A DNA stretch of 64,000 nt, from contig CM053795.1 of the NCBI GenBank assembly GCA_028671895.1, positions 7,275,501-7,339,500 on the forward strand, read 5' to 3'. The position numbers were made by a program, and so were the translations under genes. Of the stretch, positions 51,134 to 62,759 are shown piece after piece; position 1 is the stretch's first letter, and the number at the start of each line of letters is the position of its first letter. The notes beneath the pieces were generated by a model. It was not told the DNA's origin and ran no database searches. It was given only the letters and a program-made list of their open reading frames with translations. The stretch comes from Oenanthe sinensis. Its lineage: Eukaryota; Streptophyta; Magnoliopsida; Apiales; Apiaceae.

Positions 51134-52181
51134 ATGGGGAAGAGGAAGTCAAGAGCTAAGCCAGCAGCAAGGAAACGGATGGACAAACTTGACACTGTTT
51201 TCAGTTGTCCCTTTTGCAATCATGGGAGCAGCGTTGAGTGCCGCATGTAAGCACTAATGTAGTTATATAGAATATCTGAACAAGCAATTAAATCTTCTCA
51301 AGCTAAAATTATCAGTGTTTTTAATTGTCCACTAGTTTCTGTATGCCTAAACATATATAATATAAATTATGCTATTATGTGAAGCCACTTAATTTCGAAT
51401 ATGCATTATTGAAACTATTATAGAGTTGCGTATATTAAAGCCAAAACTGCTAATTGTGCTTACACTTGGCACTTATTTATTATCAGTGATATGAAGAATT
51501 TAATCGGTGAGGCCACCTGTGGGATCTGCCAAGAGAGCTTCAGCACTACAGTGACAGGTACTTCTTAGAATTTTATGGTTAATAGACACATCGTATGTCC
51601 TGGGAAAAAACAAAGAAGAAATCCGTGTTTGTCATTTGGCTTCGCTAATATCGTGAGTGACAAGAAATAATTTTTTATATTTTACATGCAGTTTTTTGAA
51701 ATATCTCACAACAAAGTGGAAATGCATTAGGGTTATGTATAAAGAAAGTAACAACATCTAGTTAACTTTTTCCCTAATGTTTAATTTTAATATCGGGATG
51801 TGTCAGAATACCCGGACTTCTGTAAATTTCCTGTTCTTTCTTAAATACTGAAGCTTGGGCAACCTCTTATATCCTTGCTAGCCCCATCTACATTTCATGG
51901 TTTATGTACCTTATGATTACAATTTATTTTGTTGTGCGCAAGAAATTGTGTATGGATTTGTAAAAGGAGTCAATCTAATTTATTCTTCTCCTTTCTTTTT
52001 CTCCCTTCAGCTTTGACAGAGCCAATAGACATGTAAGTACATCTGAACATCTCTCTTACTCACTCCCTCCCACCCCTCCATTTTTGTCTCTCTTAGATTT
52101 AGGAATTTCTGTTGCAGATACAGCGAATGGATTGATGAATGTGAGCGGGTCAATACTTATGAAGAAGATGGCGCTGAGTAG
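51134..52181 (+). CDS. ELOF1: Transcription elongation factor 1 homologue (ELOF1/Elf1)
   Basis: Four exons: 51134-51246, 51487-51557, 52011-52032 and 52118-52181. All are GT-AG and in phase, giving 89 residues, the usual plant length. The N-terminus is the basic tail MGKRKSRAKPAARKRMDKLD. The zinc ribbon follows: CPFC (Cys25, Cys28) and CGIC (Cys49, Cys52). Conserved phrases are SCPFCNHGSSVECRIDMKN, ESFSTTVTALTEPIDIYSEW and IDECERVN, with a short acidic tail. Elf1 rides on elongating RNA polymerase II, helps it through nucleosomes and takes part in transcription-coupled repair. It acts in the nucleus. A 22-base exon is unusually small but preserves frame and family sequence. The reading agrees with Arabidopsis At5g46030 as I remember it. 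The gene is intact. Confidence 0.97.
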
Positions 52182-52289
52182 ATACCCCAGGCTCCTCTCA
52201 ATGCTGGATGGACTGGGATTAAAGCTTACCCGAGCTCGAAGTTCAGTCCTTTGCTTGCAGGCAAATAAAGATTGTTCGTATTATGTTTA

Positions 52290-54564
52290 ATTTAATATAT
52301 ATATATATTTCTCATAGGAGCTAAAGTGGAATCTCATAGATTGTAAAATGATATGCAAAATTTACATGTGTTATGGGCAGAAGATTATTTTCTTGTTTTG
52401 CAGATGATAATTTCCATAGTAGTTAATAGTTATTGACTGTTGCCATTGTATAGTGTTTTTCAAAAAAAAAAAAAATTGCTAGAATAATTTGGTATGTGTC
52501 TAATAGAAGACAGAAGTTGAACATAACTCAAAATTCATAACAAGTTACATTTAGTCTTGATATTTCACTTGTAATATCACGATTAGTCTTTGATGAGATT
52601 ATCTGGTAGAGAGCAGAAAGCTTTTGCAGGAGATTAACCGATTCTTTGCCAGGCCTTTCCTTCAGGATTCTGTCTTCTCAATTACAAGCTAAAGTTCCAG
52701 CCTTTCCTTTGTCACATATATATCCATTTTGACCTGCTTTTGAAAATCAACATTTGCAGCTTTGCTTCAAACCTCCATTAATATGCTATATGCATGAGAA
52801 GTCATCATCAAAGAAGAAATATGTGATTCTAGGAATCACGTGAGCAGGACAGTGATTAAATTTATACTTTATTTTTTTGCTAAATGATTAAATTTAGACC
52901 TTTACATGAGCTTTCTTTTTTCTTTGTATAAGATATACTTTGCACAACATAAGTATGCTTTTACGGATGTTAATTTTTTCAACTTAGGGTAGGACATGAC
53001 TAGGAATCGATTTCAACTCCGGGATAAGACTTTGAAGCTGTTCCTTTTGTTTAGCCAAAAAATAATATAATTTTCAAAGAAAAATACTTATTTAGAAAAT
53101 AGTCGAATGGGAAAATAATACAATGGCAATTAATGTGAAGAGAACCACTTTAATAAAATAGATTCACTTTGGCTGATTAATATATCATTATTAAAAAAAT
53201 ATTTGAAAACAATATTCTTAATCATAGTGAGAAAAAAGCATTTCAAGTTTTTGAAAAACATTTGGAAAAGAGGATCGTTTTCAAATCACAATTTTTTAAA
53301 AGATTTTTCTCTTCAAAAATGTATCTTGCTTTTTGTTTTTGTTTTTTTGGTCTAAGATAGTACCTCTAATTCCCTAAACACTAAAAAAAATCTCTAAATT
53401 GAATGAACACCCAAAACCGAATGTGATGGAATTAAGGCTCTGTTTGACTCGTCTTAAAAAAATTATTTTAATTTAAAACGAATAAGTGGGTAATAGGTAA
53501 ATTATATGTATAAGTTATTCAGGTTTGGATAATCTTATTTATAAGTTAATGAAATATTTGGTAAATTATACTATAACTTATAAGTTGGATAGAATATTTT
53601 TTTAATTGAATATTTTAATAGATAAATTTTATAATTTAAAAATATAAATTATACATTGCAGTGACACACTTACAGCAACTCCAACAGTGCAAGACCTGTT
53701 AGCTAAAAAAAGTCCACATGGTAGTAAATAGTAAAAAATATACCTATCTGTTCTCATTTAGACGGCTCCAACCGTTCTCAGCTAGGTAAAATTGTACATA
53801 TCAGAAAATGAGTAGCTATTTCTATTGAGTGTAAATCTCATCTTCTATATGAGCCGCATCATCTCCCGCTCAATTATATGTTTTATACTTTTATTTTCTC
53901 AACCTGCCTGTGAACTGCGTGGAACAAAAAACATGTGTTGTTACGTTTAGATAAAGAAATGCATTGGCTTAGTATTTTATGCAACTTTGCAGACCTTGTC
54001 AAGAAAATGTGAGTTTTAAAATTTACAAGTTCACAATCCCTATTACTATAAATTTCTCCAGATTTACAATTTTTTTCATAACAGTGTTTTTTATATAAAA
54101 ACACAATGTTTTAATTTATAAACCCGGAAACTATTAGTGTTGTAATATAGCCATTAGAATATGTCCGTTGAAATTTAAAAATAATAATAATATATTGTTT
54201 TTAAAATATATCTAATCATTATAATTAATACCATAGAAATACAACACATTACAGATTTAATAAATTTTACCTAATTATTATTTTATATTATTTTAACTAA
54301 CCCATTTAACTGCTACTCCCCGAGACGTACTCACACAACCTGTACAAAATCCTAGACATACACAAAATCCTAGACAAATAAGCTGGGTTAGGGAGAAAAA
54401 GTTGACATAAGCCTACTTTAAATAAGCTGGCTTAGGGAGAAAAAGTTGACATAAGACTACTTTTTACTTGTGTCGGATCAGTACAAGAAAAGCTCGTTTC
54501 ACCGGTATTGCCAAACAGTATGATTTAAGCAGAAACGAACTTGTAGCCCAAATAAGTTAATTTT
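52290..54564. other. Intergenic, AT-rich, MITE-like patches
   Basis: No gene seen. At about 53430-53650 (GGCTCTGTTTGACTCG...) and 53670-53870 (AGCAACTCCAACAG...CGGCTCCAACCG) there are phrases typical of decayed hAT-type MITEs. A 44 bp tandem duplication lies at 54376-54463. Confidence 0.45.
54376..54463. repeat. 44 bp tandem duplication
   Basis: AAATAAGCTGG(G/C)TTAGGGAG... occurs at 54376-54419 and 54420-54463 with two mismatches. Confidence 0.9.
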
Positions 54565-54599
54565 AATGAATTATTAGCAGCCCAAGTATAATCACGGTT

Positions 54600-55665
54600 A
54601 TCGTCTCAAATAGGTTGTTAACGGATCAAATCTAATTAAATTCATATTTAAATTTATTTATTTATAATGGATTATTCGGATCGAGAGACGGATTTTTTAT
54701 AAGTTAATCCATATTCAATCAATTAGAATTTTGGATTATCAGATCAGACTATCTGATCCATTTAGTTATTTTTTTAAAAATATATATATTATAATTATTA
54801 TAATATAGAATCATTCTTACTTAGTTATGAAAAACAATATTCACTAATTATTAAAATAATCTCAATATACAAAATAAATGAATATCACTTGCTAAGTTTT
54901 AGTGTGAAATTAAAAGGAAAATTAATTGTTTGTATCAAACATAAATGAATATCACGTATTAAGTTCTAGTGTGAAATTATTAAGGGGAAAATTAGCATTA
55001 AATTTAAACGAATATCGCTAAATAGTATTAGTGTAAAATTAAAATCCAAAATTTTTTTATCTCTATTTTGAAATCCATAATATATGAGTAAAACTCAGTG
55101 AGAAATTGCTTATTTGAGTAACTGAGGAACCAATTCATATTTTATAAAAATTTGATTAACAAATAATTATAGAAAACTATAGGACATATTTTTTTATGTT
55201 TGGTAATTTTTTCATGTGTTCTGTAATTATATTTGTTGTTGGTTCATCAAATACTCGAATAAGGAAGTTTCTCATTGAACCTAAACTTAGAATAGAAAGT
55301 ACTTTTAAAAATTTACATTATTTTTATTTTATTTTTAAATCTTACATTATGCACCCTTAGTTTACATAATTTATATTTTAGCCCCCGACACATCATCATG
55401 AGATTCACGGCCACGTGGCAGTGGGACCCACCGTCACATGACGTAGTAGTGGACCCACTGCCGTGTCATCACATGATGACGTGGCACTGAGACCCACAGC
55501 TACATCATCAAATATTCAATCACTAATTTATATCAGACAAATGACTAATTTGTATCCGCTTCTTATCGGATCAGATTTTTTTTTATTAAAATCCATATCC
55601 ACTTATTAAGCAATGGACCGGATCGGGTCGGATATCCGCTCCATTGACAACCATAATCTCTCGAA
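54600..55665. mobile_element. Probable non-autonomous transposon with GGTTGT..A(A/T)CGG..ends
   Basis: The left end has GGTTGTTAACGGATC; the right end, reverse-complemented, has GGTTGTCAATGGAGCGGAT, with GGATCGG-type words near both. 'GGTTGTCAATGGAGCGGATA' phrases recur in plant repeats. The interior is AT-rich apart from a GC-rich block at 55380-55500. Class and exact borders are uncertain. Confidence 0.4.
55395..55500. promoter_or_regulatory. Hairpin block with ACGT-core (G-box/ABRE-like) motifs
   Basis: GGCAGTGGGACCCA and TGGACCCACTGCC form an inverted repeat around CGTCACATGACGTAG. ACGT cores occur as GGCCACGTGGCAG (a palindromic G-box), CATGACGTAG and GATGACGTGGCAC. No gene is close enough to assign, and the block may simply belong to the surrounding repeat. 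Confidence 0.35.
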
Positions 55666-56273
55666 TAAACTAAAATTTTAAAATCAGAAATATTTTCTGT
55701 GAAACAATTGGAAGTATTTCCTGGTCTTAAGATTTTAGATTTATATATTTATATTTTTGACAAATTAGATTTATATATTTAAATACTTTAAAAAAATCAA
55801 AGCACAACTAAATTAGGCCGATGGGAGAAGCTACGCGTATTGGTAGATGGTGAAATAAAATTTGAACATTTAATCAAAATGTGGGTGTCTTAATATTGCA
55901 TAATCAAAGTTGAAGACACATATAACAACGCAAGCTTAAAAGGCTTGCCTTGGCACTGGGGAGCAATTCTTTGATTTGGCTCTTATTAATGACTTGAAAC
56001 CTTCAATGTTACCCACTTTAAAAACAGTAATACAAGCCTAACCTTCATTTGTCAAAATTATCTTCCCGCTCAGCATAGCATAAAATGATGCATTCTGTCT
56101 ATGCATTGACAAAAGCTCCAATATAATTTATAATATACAAATCGAAATTGGTGAGGGCAACACAGTACTGAAAAAAATTAGGTTTTCCTCATGAAAAATG
56201 CGGACTTGTGAATTATTGGCAAGGTATTACATATCTGTAAATGAATTATTAGCAGCCCAAGTATAATCAGAGG

Positions 56274-59200
56274 TCAGGATTGTTTTGCTGATTTGTCACC
56301 TTCGGCCAAAGCTTGTTTGGACTTGAAAACTCCAGATAGACCTAGTCCTTTGGGAACCTGCTCAAGTTCTTGAAGCCTGCTCTTAAGAACTTCCACTTCT
56401 TTTGCTAACTCCTCATCTCGTTGCCTCAGTTCCTAAAAAGCACAATTATGCAAAAGCTGAACTGTCATTCTCTAGAGAAGTTAGGGTAAAATTTGATTTA
56501 CAAGGATGGATGCTGAACTCAAATTTCAGTCGTTTTTAGTTATTCCTGAAAGTCAGACGTAAAGGATGGTCTTTTCATAATGAATGTCGTGAAACATAAC
56601 TATACACATTACAAAATTCCAATACTATTTTGCACAACTAATTCAAAAGGGAGAGTGTTGAGGTGAAAAAAAGGTTATATAATTGAGTTAACTCGTAAAG
56701 CTATTTGTTTTAAGAGGCCAGAATGAGCAAACTAGTGATTCAAAGATAAATTATTTGCCAACTATTTAGATCTTAACTCCTATGCAATATTTCACCACAT
56801 TGAAAAGATAAGTATAGGGAGGCACGGACACATAAACACACACAGACAAGGTATTGGCTTAAATCAACCAAATGAATCAGGAGGAAGATGGTTAGGAATT
56901 AGGATTTCATCACTTCAGAACTCTGTTGCACCTGCTGAAGCAAGTACCAGTATTGGCATTAGGTTTATCCAGAGAGTCGTATTGGCAAACAGAATATCAG
57001 CTGAAGAGGGTAAAAGTAGAGAATGGCACCTACAGTGTTTAGAAATGAAAGCGTTTTATACACGAGAGGCTTACTTTCTCAAAATATGATCGTTACTGTG
57101 TTAGTGTTCTGGGGAAAATAAAACTGCTAGAGGGTAGCATAATATTAAGAAGCTAACCCGCTTTTTCTTTATTATTTTTCTGTCAATGTCTCTTACTGTG
57201 TCATAATCTCAAGAGAATGTCAATCATTTATTTAGAGACGAAAAATTGAAATAGTACAAAACACCTGACAGTAAAAACTGTAAATAAAAATAAATCCAAG
57301 AATGAAATATAAAAGAATTAAAAAAATGAGTATATTAAATTGCATAGAAGATATATTAAAAATATCTTTTTGAGAAATTAACAAACAAAAAACGTCACAC
57401 TTACTCGGATAAAAAAGATAATGATACAATATACACATAAATAAACGTAAAATTACCTCTACTTCTTGCCTACGAATTGCTTCCTTCCTAGCTTCTGACC
57501 TAGCACTCCTATGTACCTCGAAGACAACAGCAGCTCCTGCAACCTGAACAAGTTTTTTAAACTGAGAATGGGACAAGTCGAGCTAAATGGGGAACCTGCT
57601 AGTATCAGTAACAAATCCGAGCCTTAATATTTGATTGCATTACTCTAACAATACATTCTCTCTGATAATAGCTTTTCTCAAATAGTTAAACCACGGCTTA
57701 TTATTATTCTTATTATTTCAATCTATGTAATTTGGTTTTATGCAAAAGTTTGCTGCTTTCATGTCACATTCTAAAAATGAATATTGATATAAATTTCCAT
57801 TTTAATGTATACTGCCAGATCTTGTCTTAATCATATAGGAACTATTTACTGGTAAACAGGTAAGTATGTGATTACTGAGAATACAAACAGTTCCCCAATA
57901 AGGTCAACGGCAGCTTGAACAGCTTTTTCTTCGTTTAAAGGCCGAATTTCAACATCTGTTGCATGACCATAGATGCGTCTTTGAATAGTTGTAGTGAGCC
58001 GATGATTTGCCTGATAGCACCAAACAGTACTATTAAATTGCGAAATATAACAAGTTAACAAATATTAACATACTATTACATTGTGAAATCAACACTGTAA
58101 ACTACTTTAGATATACTATCAAAAAAAATCAGTACTGGATGTGTTACTAATGCTACAGTAGAGTACTACTAATGAGAGGCTTTCACAAAAATTGTCATAG
58201 AATCAGGAATGAAGTATTGTGCAATCGACACTGTAAACTACTTTAGATATACTATCAGAAATTATAGTTCAAAGTTTAACTGGGAACATAGTAAACGGAG
58301 CATTAAAAGAATATGCCTAGGAAATGATTCAAATTCAACTTTATTTCGCACACCACAGATAAACACCTAAACACTTCAAATGAATGAAGATATTATTAAA
58401 AGTGAAATATGAGTACAGATCTTTGAGGGTGAGTAACAAATATAAGAATATTAGCGTATACGAAGGATCAGTAAATAGAAGCACTATGTGGCAATATAAG
58501 TAAAACAGCCAGTACTGCAGAGTGCAGATTAAATATTCATTAATCCCAAAAACTTGGTATGAAAGTCCTACTACTCTTTCCCAGAATAAACAGCAATCAT
58601 ACTAGTTTGCACGTTCAGTCAAAAAAGATAATTTGGTAGACCAAACTCTATAAAGTCTTAATAACAATCTTGCCTTTAAAGAAAAAGCATTAGGATAAAC
58701 ATGATTATTTTCACTGTTGCAATTATTTTTATCTAATAAGGGTATAAGTAGCTTCAGTCAATATGACGATTACTTCGAACTGCCAATATCAAACCAGAAA
58801 TAGATTACTGTCTTTCCCAAGCATAACAACTTGCAATCTACTTGCGCGCCAGTTCAAAAAAAAATTGTTAATGATAAGGAGGCAGTATTATTTCACATAT
58901 ACCACATACTACATTTCTATCTTTACTCTAGATGATAACCTAAAATTCCTCTCCCCATAAACCTTCCGCTATAATCAATTCATTCAAATAAGGAAGACTA
59001 AGGGGGTGTTGGAAAAGGGGAAATGAAACAGGAATGATATAGAATCCCGTGGGGAATGTGCAATCTGAATTTCCCATTCTAACCAAAAAATCCTTCAACC
59101 AGCCACTAGCACATAGGAAAGACATTCTAATTCCCACTGACCGGATTGAAATGTCAACAACCAACCGGCCCCTAAAATTCAGAAATATTGATGAAATGTA

Positions 59201-59640
59201 CAAACTTGAATATTTCTTATATGACAACAAAACCCCCAAATCCCAAGATTTAAAATGCAGCAACCCCATTCGAAGATGCTGGCTATGTTGTTTCAAGGCT
59301 ATTTATTCACATTTCAGTTCATTTCCACAGGTAATTAACAGTACTAATGAAATCGTGGTACGAATCTATAGTCCCTTGGGAAAAAAAACTAACAAGGAAA
59401 TGACATGATTATAATACATGAACACAAACATGGCCATTAAATCTTCACACAATCACACATGACATCAATCATAAAAACAAAAAATGTAAATGTATAGACA
59501 AAAGTAAGTACCTGAGCAATATTGATGATGGATTGACGAAACCTGGGATGCAATCCAGCTTCAGTTTTAAGTCTAGCAGCAATGGGTTTACTAATAGTCT
59601 TCAAAGCAAGTGTTCCCAGTTTTAACAAAGGCAGGACCAT
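56274..59640 (-). CDS. OPA3-like protein (optic atrophy 3 family), mitochondrial/peripheral membrane
   Basis: Four exons: 59512-59640, 57876-58010, 57457-57543 and 56274-56432. Each is a multiple of three with GT-AG borders, encoding 169 residues from the ATG at 59640. The sequence begins MVLPLLKLGTLALKTISKPI and continues with GLHPRFRQSIINIAQ, ANHRLTTTIQRRIYG, IRPLNEEKAVQAAVDLIGEL then FVFS, the hydrophobic VAGAAVVFEVHRSARSEARK, and a coiled coil (ELRQRDEELAKEVEVLKSRL). This is the OPA3 order: an N-terminal amphipathic/hydrophobic segment, a conserved core, one membrane segment and a C-terminal coiled coil. In animals OPA3 is linked to mitochondrial shape; the plant role is not established. 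It resembles At1g28510/At3g58150 from memory. The first intron (about 1.5 kb) holds repeat-like sequence near 58990-59400. Intact. Confidence 0.93.
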
Positions 59641-59850
59641 TCCTGTCTATTTAGTAATTAATTGATCACCCCCTTTTTAGCCTTTGACTTGTACAATCAA
59701 ACACCAAGTTTTAATCTTTAGATAACTGGATCAAAAAAAGAGGAAGAAATTACAAGTTAAATGGTGAGTGATTCAAATTAATAAAGAAAGTGTGTTTCTT
59801 GAGAAGAAAGGCGAGGTCTTGTAAAAAACGGGGGAGGATGGGCAATTTAT

Positions 59851-60063
59851 TGGGCCTGTTTGGCGAAACAGAAATAAGCGCTTATTTTCGGAAAAAAGCA
59901 GGGATGTATGTACTTTTCAGAAATAAATTCTTATTTCCAGAAATAATTAAGTTCATATTTGGTTTTAAAATTTTAAAATAAATATTTATTTTTTAAAAAA
60001 ATATGAAAATATGTATAAAAAAAAACTACTTATTTTAAGTTTAAGGAACCCCAAACACCCCCA
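59851..60063. mobile_element. hAT-like MITE (GGGCCTGTTTGG ends)
   Basis: Left GGGCCTGTTTGGCG; right, reverse-complemented, GGGGGTGTTTGGGGTTCC. Inside, AAATAAGCGCTTATTTTCGG and AGAAATAAATTCTTATTTCC are short palindromes. Non-coding, 5' of the OPA3 gene. Confidence 0.6.
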
Positions 60064-60600
60064 TTATGAAGGTTAAAAGATTGACACGCCTCTCATTCCC
60101 CTCGTGTCCAATAAATGAAGAATTTTATGAGAAAGAAGACAAAAGTTGAGATGGTGCATATAAAAAGTTTTCATTGTCATTTTTCACAAAAAATCAAAAT
60201 TATTTAAAAAATATCAATTTCGGGCAAAAAATATTGATTTATGAATTACTCATGTGGTTATATTTGGACCGGTTTATTTCGGATTTTGAAATAAAGACTT
60301 ACTCCCATTTTCAAAAAACACTCGATTTGATCCGAATTTGACTCAAATTTTCCCAAGTCATTGTTGAACTTTAACTTCGATCAATAAATAATCATTAAAG
60401 TTTTAATTTTATACCTATTTTTTATCTCATCTTCCGATAATAATTACCTGTAATTTCTTGATTTTAAAATTATATTTTTAATTTATTAAAATAATAAAAA
60501 TCTACATTAGTTAAAATATAAATCTTAAAAATAAATTATAAATTCCAAATAAACATAATATCCCAATTGAAAGCAATACTCTAGGTATTGTAGCGAAAGG
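60064..60600. other. Intergenic between OPA3 and histone H3
   Basis: AT-rich; shared promoter space of two divergent genes. No further gene seen. Confidence 0.5.
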
Positions 60601-60613
60601 TCCAGAAGCCAGG

Positions 60614-60649
60614 TCATCGATCCGCAAGAATCCACCTCATCGATCCGCA
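60614..60649 (+). promoter_or_regulatory. Two direct repeats TCATCGATCCGCA, histone octamer-like
   Basis: Identical 13-mers at 60614-60626 and 60637-60649, 23 bases apart. GATCCGCA differs by one base from GATCCGCG, the reverse of the plant histone octamer CGCGGATC that directs S-phase expression. They lie about 165-200 bases upstream of the TATA box. Confidence 0.6.
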
Positions 60650-60811
60650 CCTCCAATTCTCTAACTCACTTTCAGCCGTAGATTAAGTCATATTTATCTC
60701 AGCTCAACGAGTGCGATCGCATCTCTGAGCATGCACCACAACCGTCGATTCAAATCACATATCAACGCTCACGATTCACGTATATCCCGCCACAAATTTC
60801 ACAAACCCCCT

Positions 60812-60819
60812 TATAAATT
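60812..60819 (+). promoter_or_regulatory. TATA box of histone H3
   Basis: TATAAATT, 93 bases upstream of the H3 ATG, in a pyrimidine-rich leader. Confidence 0.65.
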
Positions 60820-60904
60820 TACCCCCCAAACCCCTCACTCTCTACATCTCAAACACACACAAATCAATACACACAAATCTCCTGTATCTATAATCCTCAT
60901 CTCA

Positions 60905-61315
60905 ATGGCACGTACCAAGCAAACCGCTCGCAAATCCACCGGCGGCAAGGCACCGCGAAAGCAACTCGCCACCAAAGCCGCCCGCAAGTCGGCACCGGCC
61001 ACCGGCGGAGTGAAGAAGCCCCACCGTTTCCGTCCCGGAACAGTCGCTCTCCGTGAAATCCGCAAGTACCAGAAATCAACAGAGCTTCTGATTCGAAAGC
61101 TGCCGTTCCAGCGCCTGGTTCGTGAAATCGCCCAAGATTTCAAGACTGATTTGCGTTTCCAGAGCTCTGCTGTTGCGGCTCTCCAGGAGGCTGCTGAGGC
61201 GTATCTTGTTGGACTGTTTGAGGATACTAATTTGTGCGCTATTCACGCTAAGCGTGTTACGATTATGCCTAAGGATATTCAGTTGGCTCGTCGTATCAGG
61301 GGAGAACGTGCTTGA
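60905..61315 (+). CDS. H3.1: Histone H3.1/H3.2 (canonical, replication-dependent)
   Basis: Intron-less, 136 residues. The ATG at 60905 gives the invariant N-terminus [13 protein letters not shown]; an upstream in-frame extension to 60731 is 5'UTR. Diagnostic residues are Ala31, Phe41, Ser87 and Ala90, which mark plant H3.1 and not H3.3 (Thr31, Tyr41, His87, Leu90). Lys4, 9, 14, 18, 23, 27 and 36 are all present. With H4 the protein forms the nucleosome core tetramer, deposited by CAF-1 during replication. The coding region is clearly richer in GC than the surroundings, as usual for these genes. Two octamer-like promoter repeats and a TATA box sit upstream. TTTTTAATGAAATT near 61423 may help polyadenylation. 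Intact. Confidence 0.99.
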
Positions 61316-61874
61316 GTTTGAATTGTCAGGGCTTGGAATGTAAAGGAATGTTGCGTTGTTAGGGTTTATGTTTATGTTTATGGTGTAGTGTTTGATGTTT
61401 TCAAGGTGTAATATCTGAATGTTTTTAATGAAATTATCAAGTTCTCTATCTTTATCTTTTCTAGAATTAGTGATCTATAAGATGAAATTATTAAAAAGTT
61501 TTTGACTTCATATGTTTGAAGTGATTGATTGGTTTGGACTAGTGAAGAAATTCGATTTTATTGGTGTTTGTTTGATTGAATTGCTAATGGATTTGATTTG
61601 TTCTACTCAAATATAAATGATTTGTTCTGGTTTTCAGTAAAATTTGTTTTTGTAATTGTTACCATCACTTTGTTGCAAGCTTTAATTATCCTACAACATA
61701 TTACTAGTATAGATTCAGTTGGCTGGTACGGTGTTCTGGAGAACCAATTGGTTCTTAGCTTTCTTACTGATTAGAGAATTCATTTTGTGAGTTTTGGCAT
61801 TAGTGAAAAGAGTCATTTCATTCTTTAATTAGTTTGGATTAACAAAAGGCAGAAATATCGCTGAGAATACTTCA
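61316..61874. other. Histone H3 3'UTR and intergenic
   Basis: No gene seen. Confidence 0.4.
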
Positions 61875-62751
61875 GCAGATGATTGTTTTGAAGCTCAGGC
61901 CTGGGAAGGTTATGGAACCGACAATTCCTTTCATATCAAGATTAGCGAGGAAGATTCTGGTGATGATTCTGCATGCATTAGAGAGCCTTATGCTTTGGGC
62001 AAGGAGAATGCATCTCTCTCAAAAAGTCCCTTGAAAGGTATCATGAAGTGCCCATATTTTCAAGTACAAATCATAGCTAATTCTCCAGCAGTTGGACTGG
62101 AAATCTATCACCACTGCAATTAAAAGGTCCAACTTGGCAACTTTAAGAGGAGCCAAGTCCTAGGGCCAATGTAACTTAAATGTGACATGGGCTCTCCATG
62201 AACTAGTAATATCTTGCTAAATATATATATGAATCCTCCTACCACAGGAAGGGACAAACAACTATGTAGATTAAATGTACAAGGACAACAGCAGAGATGT
62301 TTAAACTGATGATCTTCTCGTGTTTCTCTATGGTTTGGTGATCATGTTTGCTACCATATTTCTTCTACATTTATGTCTTAAACTAACCCAAAGTTTACCA
62401 GATATAAATAACAAAAGAGCTTCTCACATGAGTTATTATAGTAGCTTTGAAAACAATGACAACTGGCAAAACTAGATTATCATCCAATCCGTTTTCCTAG
62501 AAAAGTTCATGTTTGGAATACTGTACAAGTAACTTGTATTTAGAATATTACAAATTAAGAAACAATTGTGGTTCCAGGATGATAAAAAAGATACTGGCAT
62601 GGCACTACAGTCTACAGATGATCTCGCGCCTACTTTTTGTTTGATTCCCAGATCTTACAATGCACCTTTTGTGGAAAGCAGTTCTAAGATCTCTGAAAGT
62701 GGTTACATAGAGGGTCGAGACTATAACCAAGTTTATCTAATACACATCCTC
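61875..62751 (+). CDS. Two coding-like exons of an unidentified gene (partial)
   Basis: A first block, 61875-62037, follows CTTCAG and ends at AAAG|GTATCA. It reads DDCFEAQAWEGYGTDNSFHI, KISEEDSGDDSACIREPYAL and GKENASLSKSPLK. A second block, 62578-62751, follows GTTCCAG and ends at CTC|GTACGT. It reads DDKKDTGMALQSTDDLAPTF, then CLIPRSYNAPFVESSSKISE and SGYIEGRDYNQVYLIHIL. Both have good splice borders and acidic/serine-rich composition unlike the AT-rich surroundings. The two do not join in frame directly, so an exon between them is missing, the borders differ, or the gene is degraded. No start or stop could be set. I do not recognise the family. Confidence 0.35.
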
Positions 62752-62759
62752 GTACGTTT

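Larger units (their letters stand above)
54565..56269. repeat. 30 bp direct repeat flanking ~1.65 kb next to the OPA3 3' end
   Basis: AATGAATTATTAGCAGCCCA...ATCA is identical at 54565-54594 and 56240-56269. The right copy ends four bases from the OPA3-like stop codon, within its 3'UTR. Confidence 0.9.

Noticed and set aside
57232..57576. 114-codon minus ORF
   Set aside because: Only its first part (57457-57543) is an OPA3 exon; the rest reads into the intron.
60835..61143. Antisense and frame-shifted ORFs across the H3 gene
   Set aside because: Shadows created by the GC-rich histone coding sequence.
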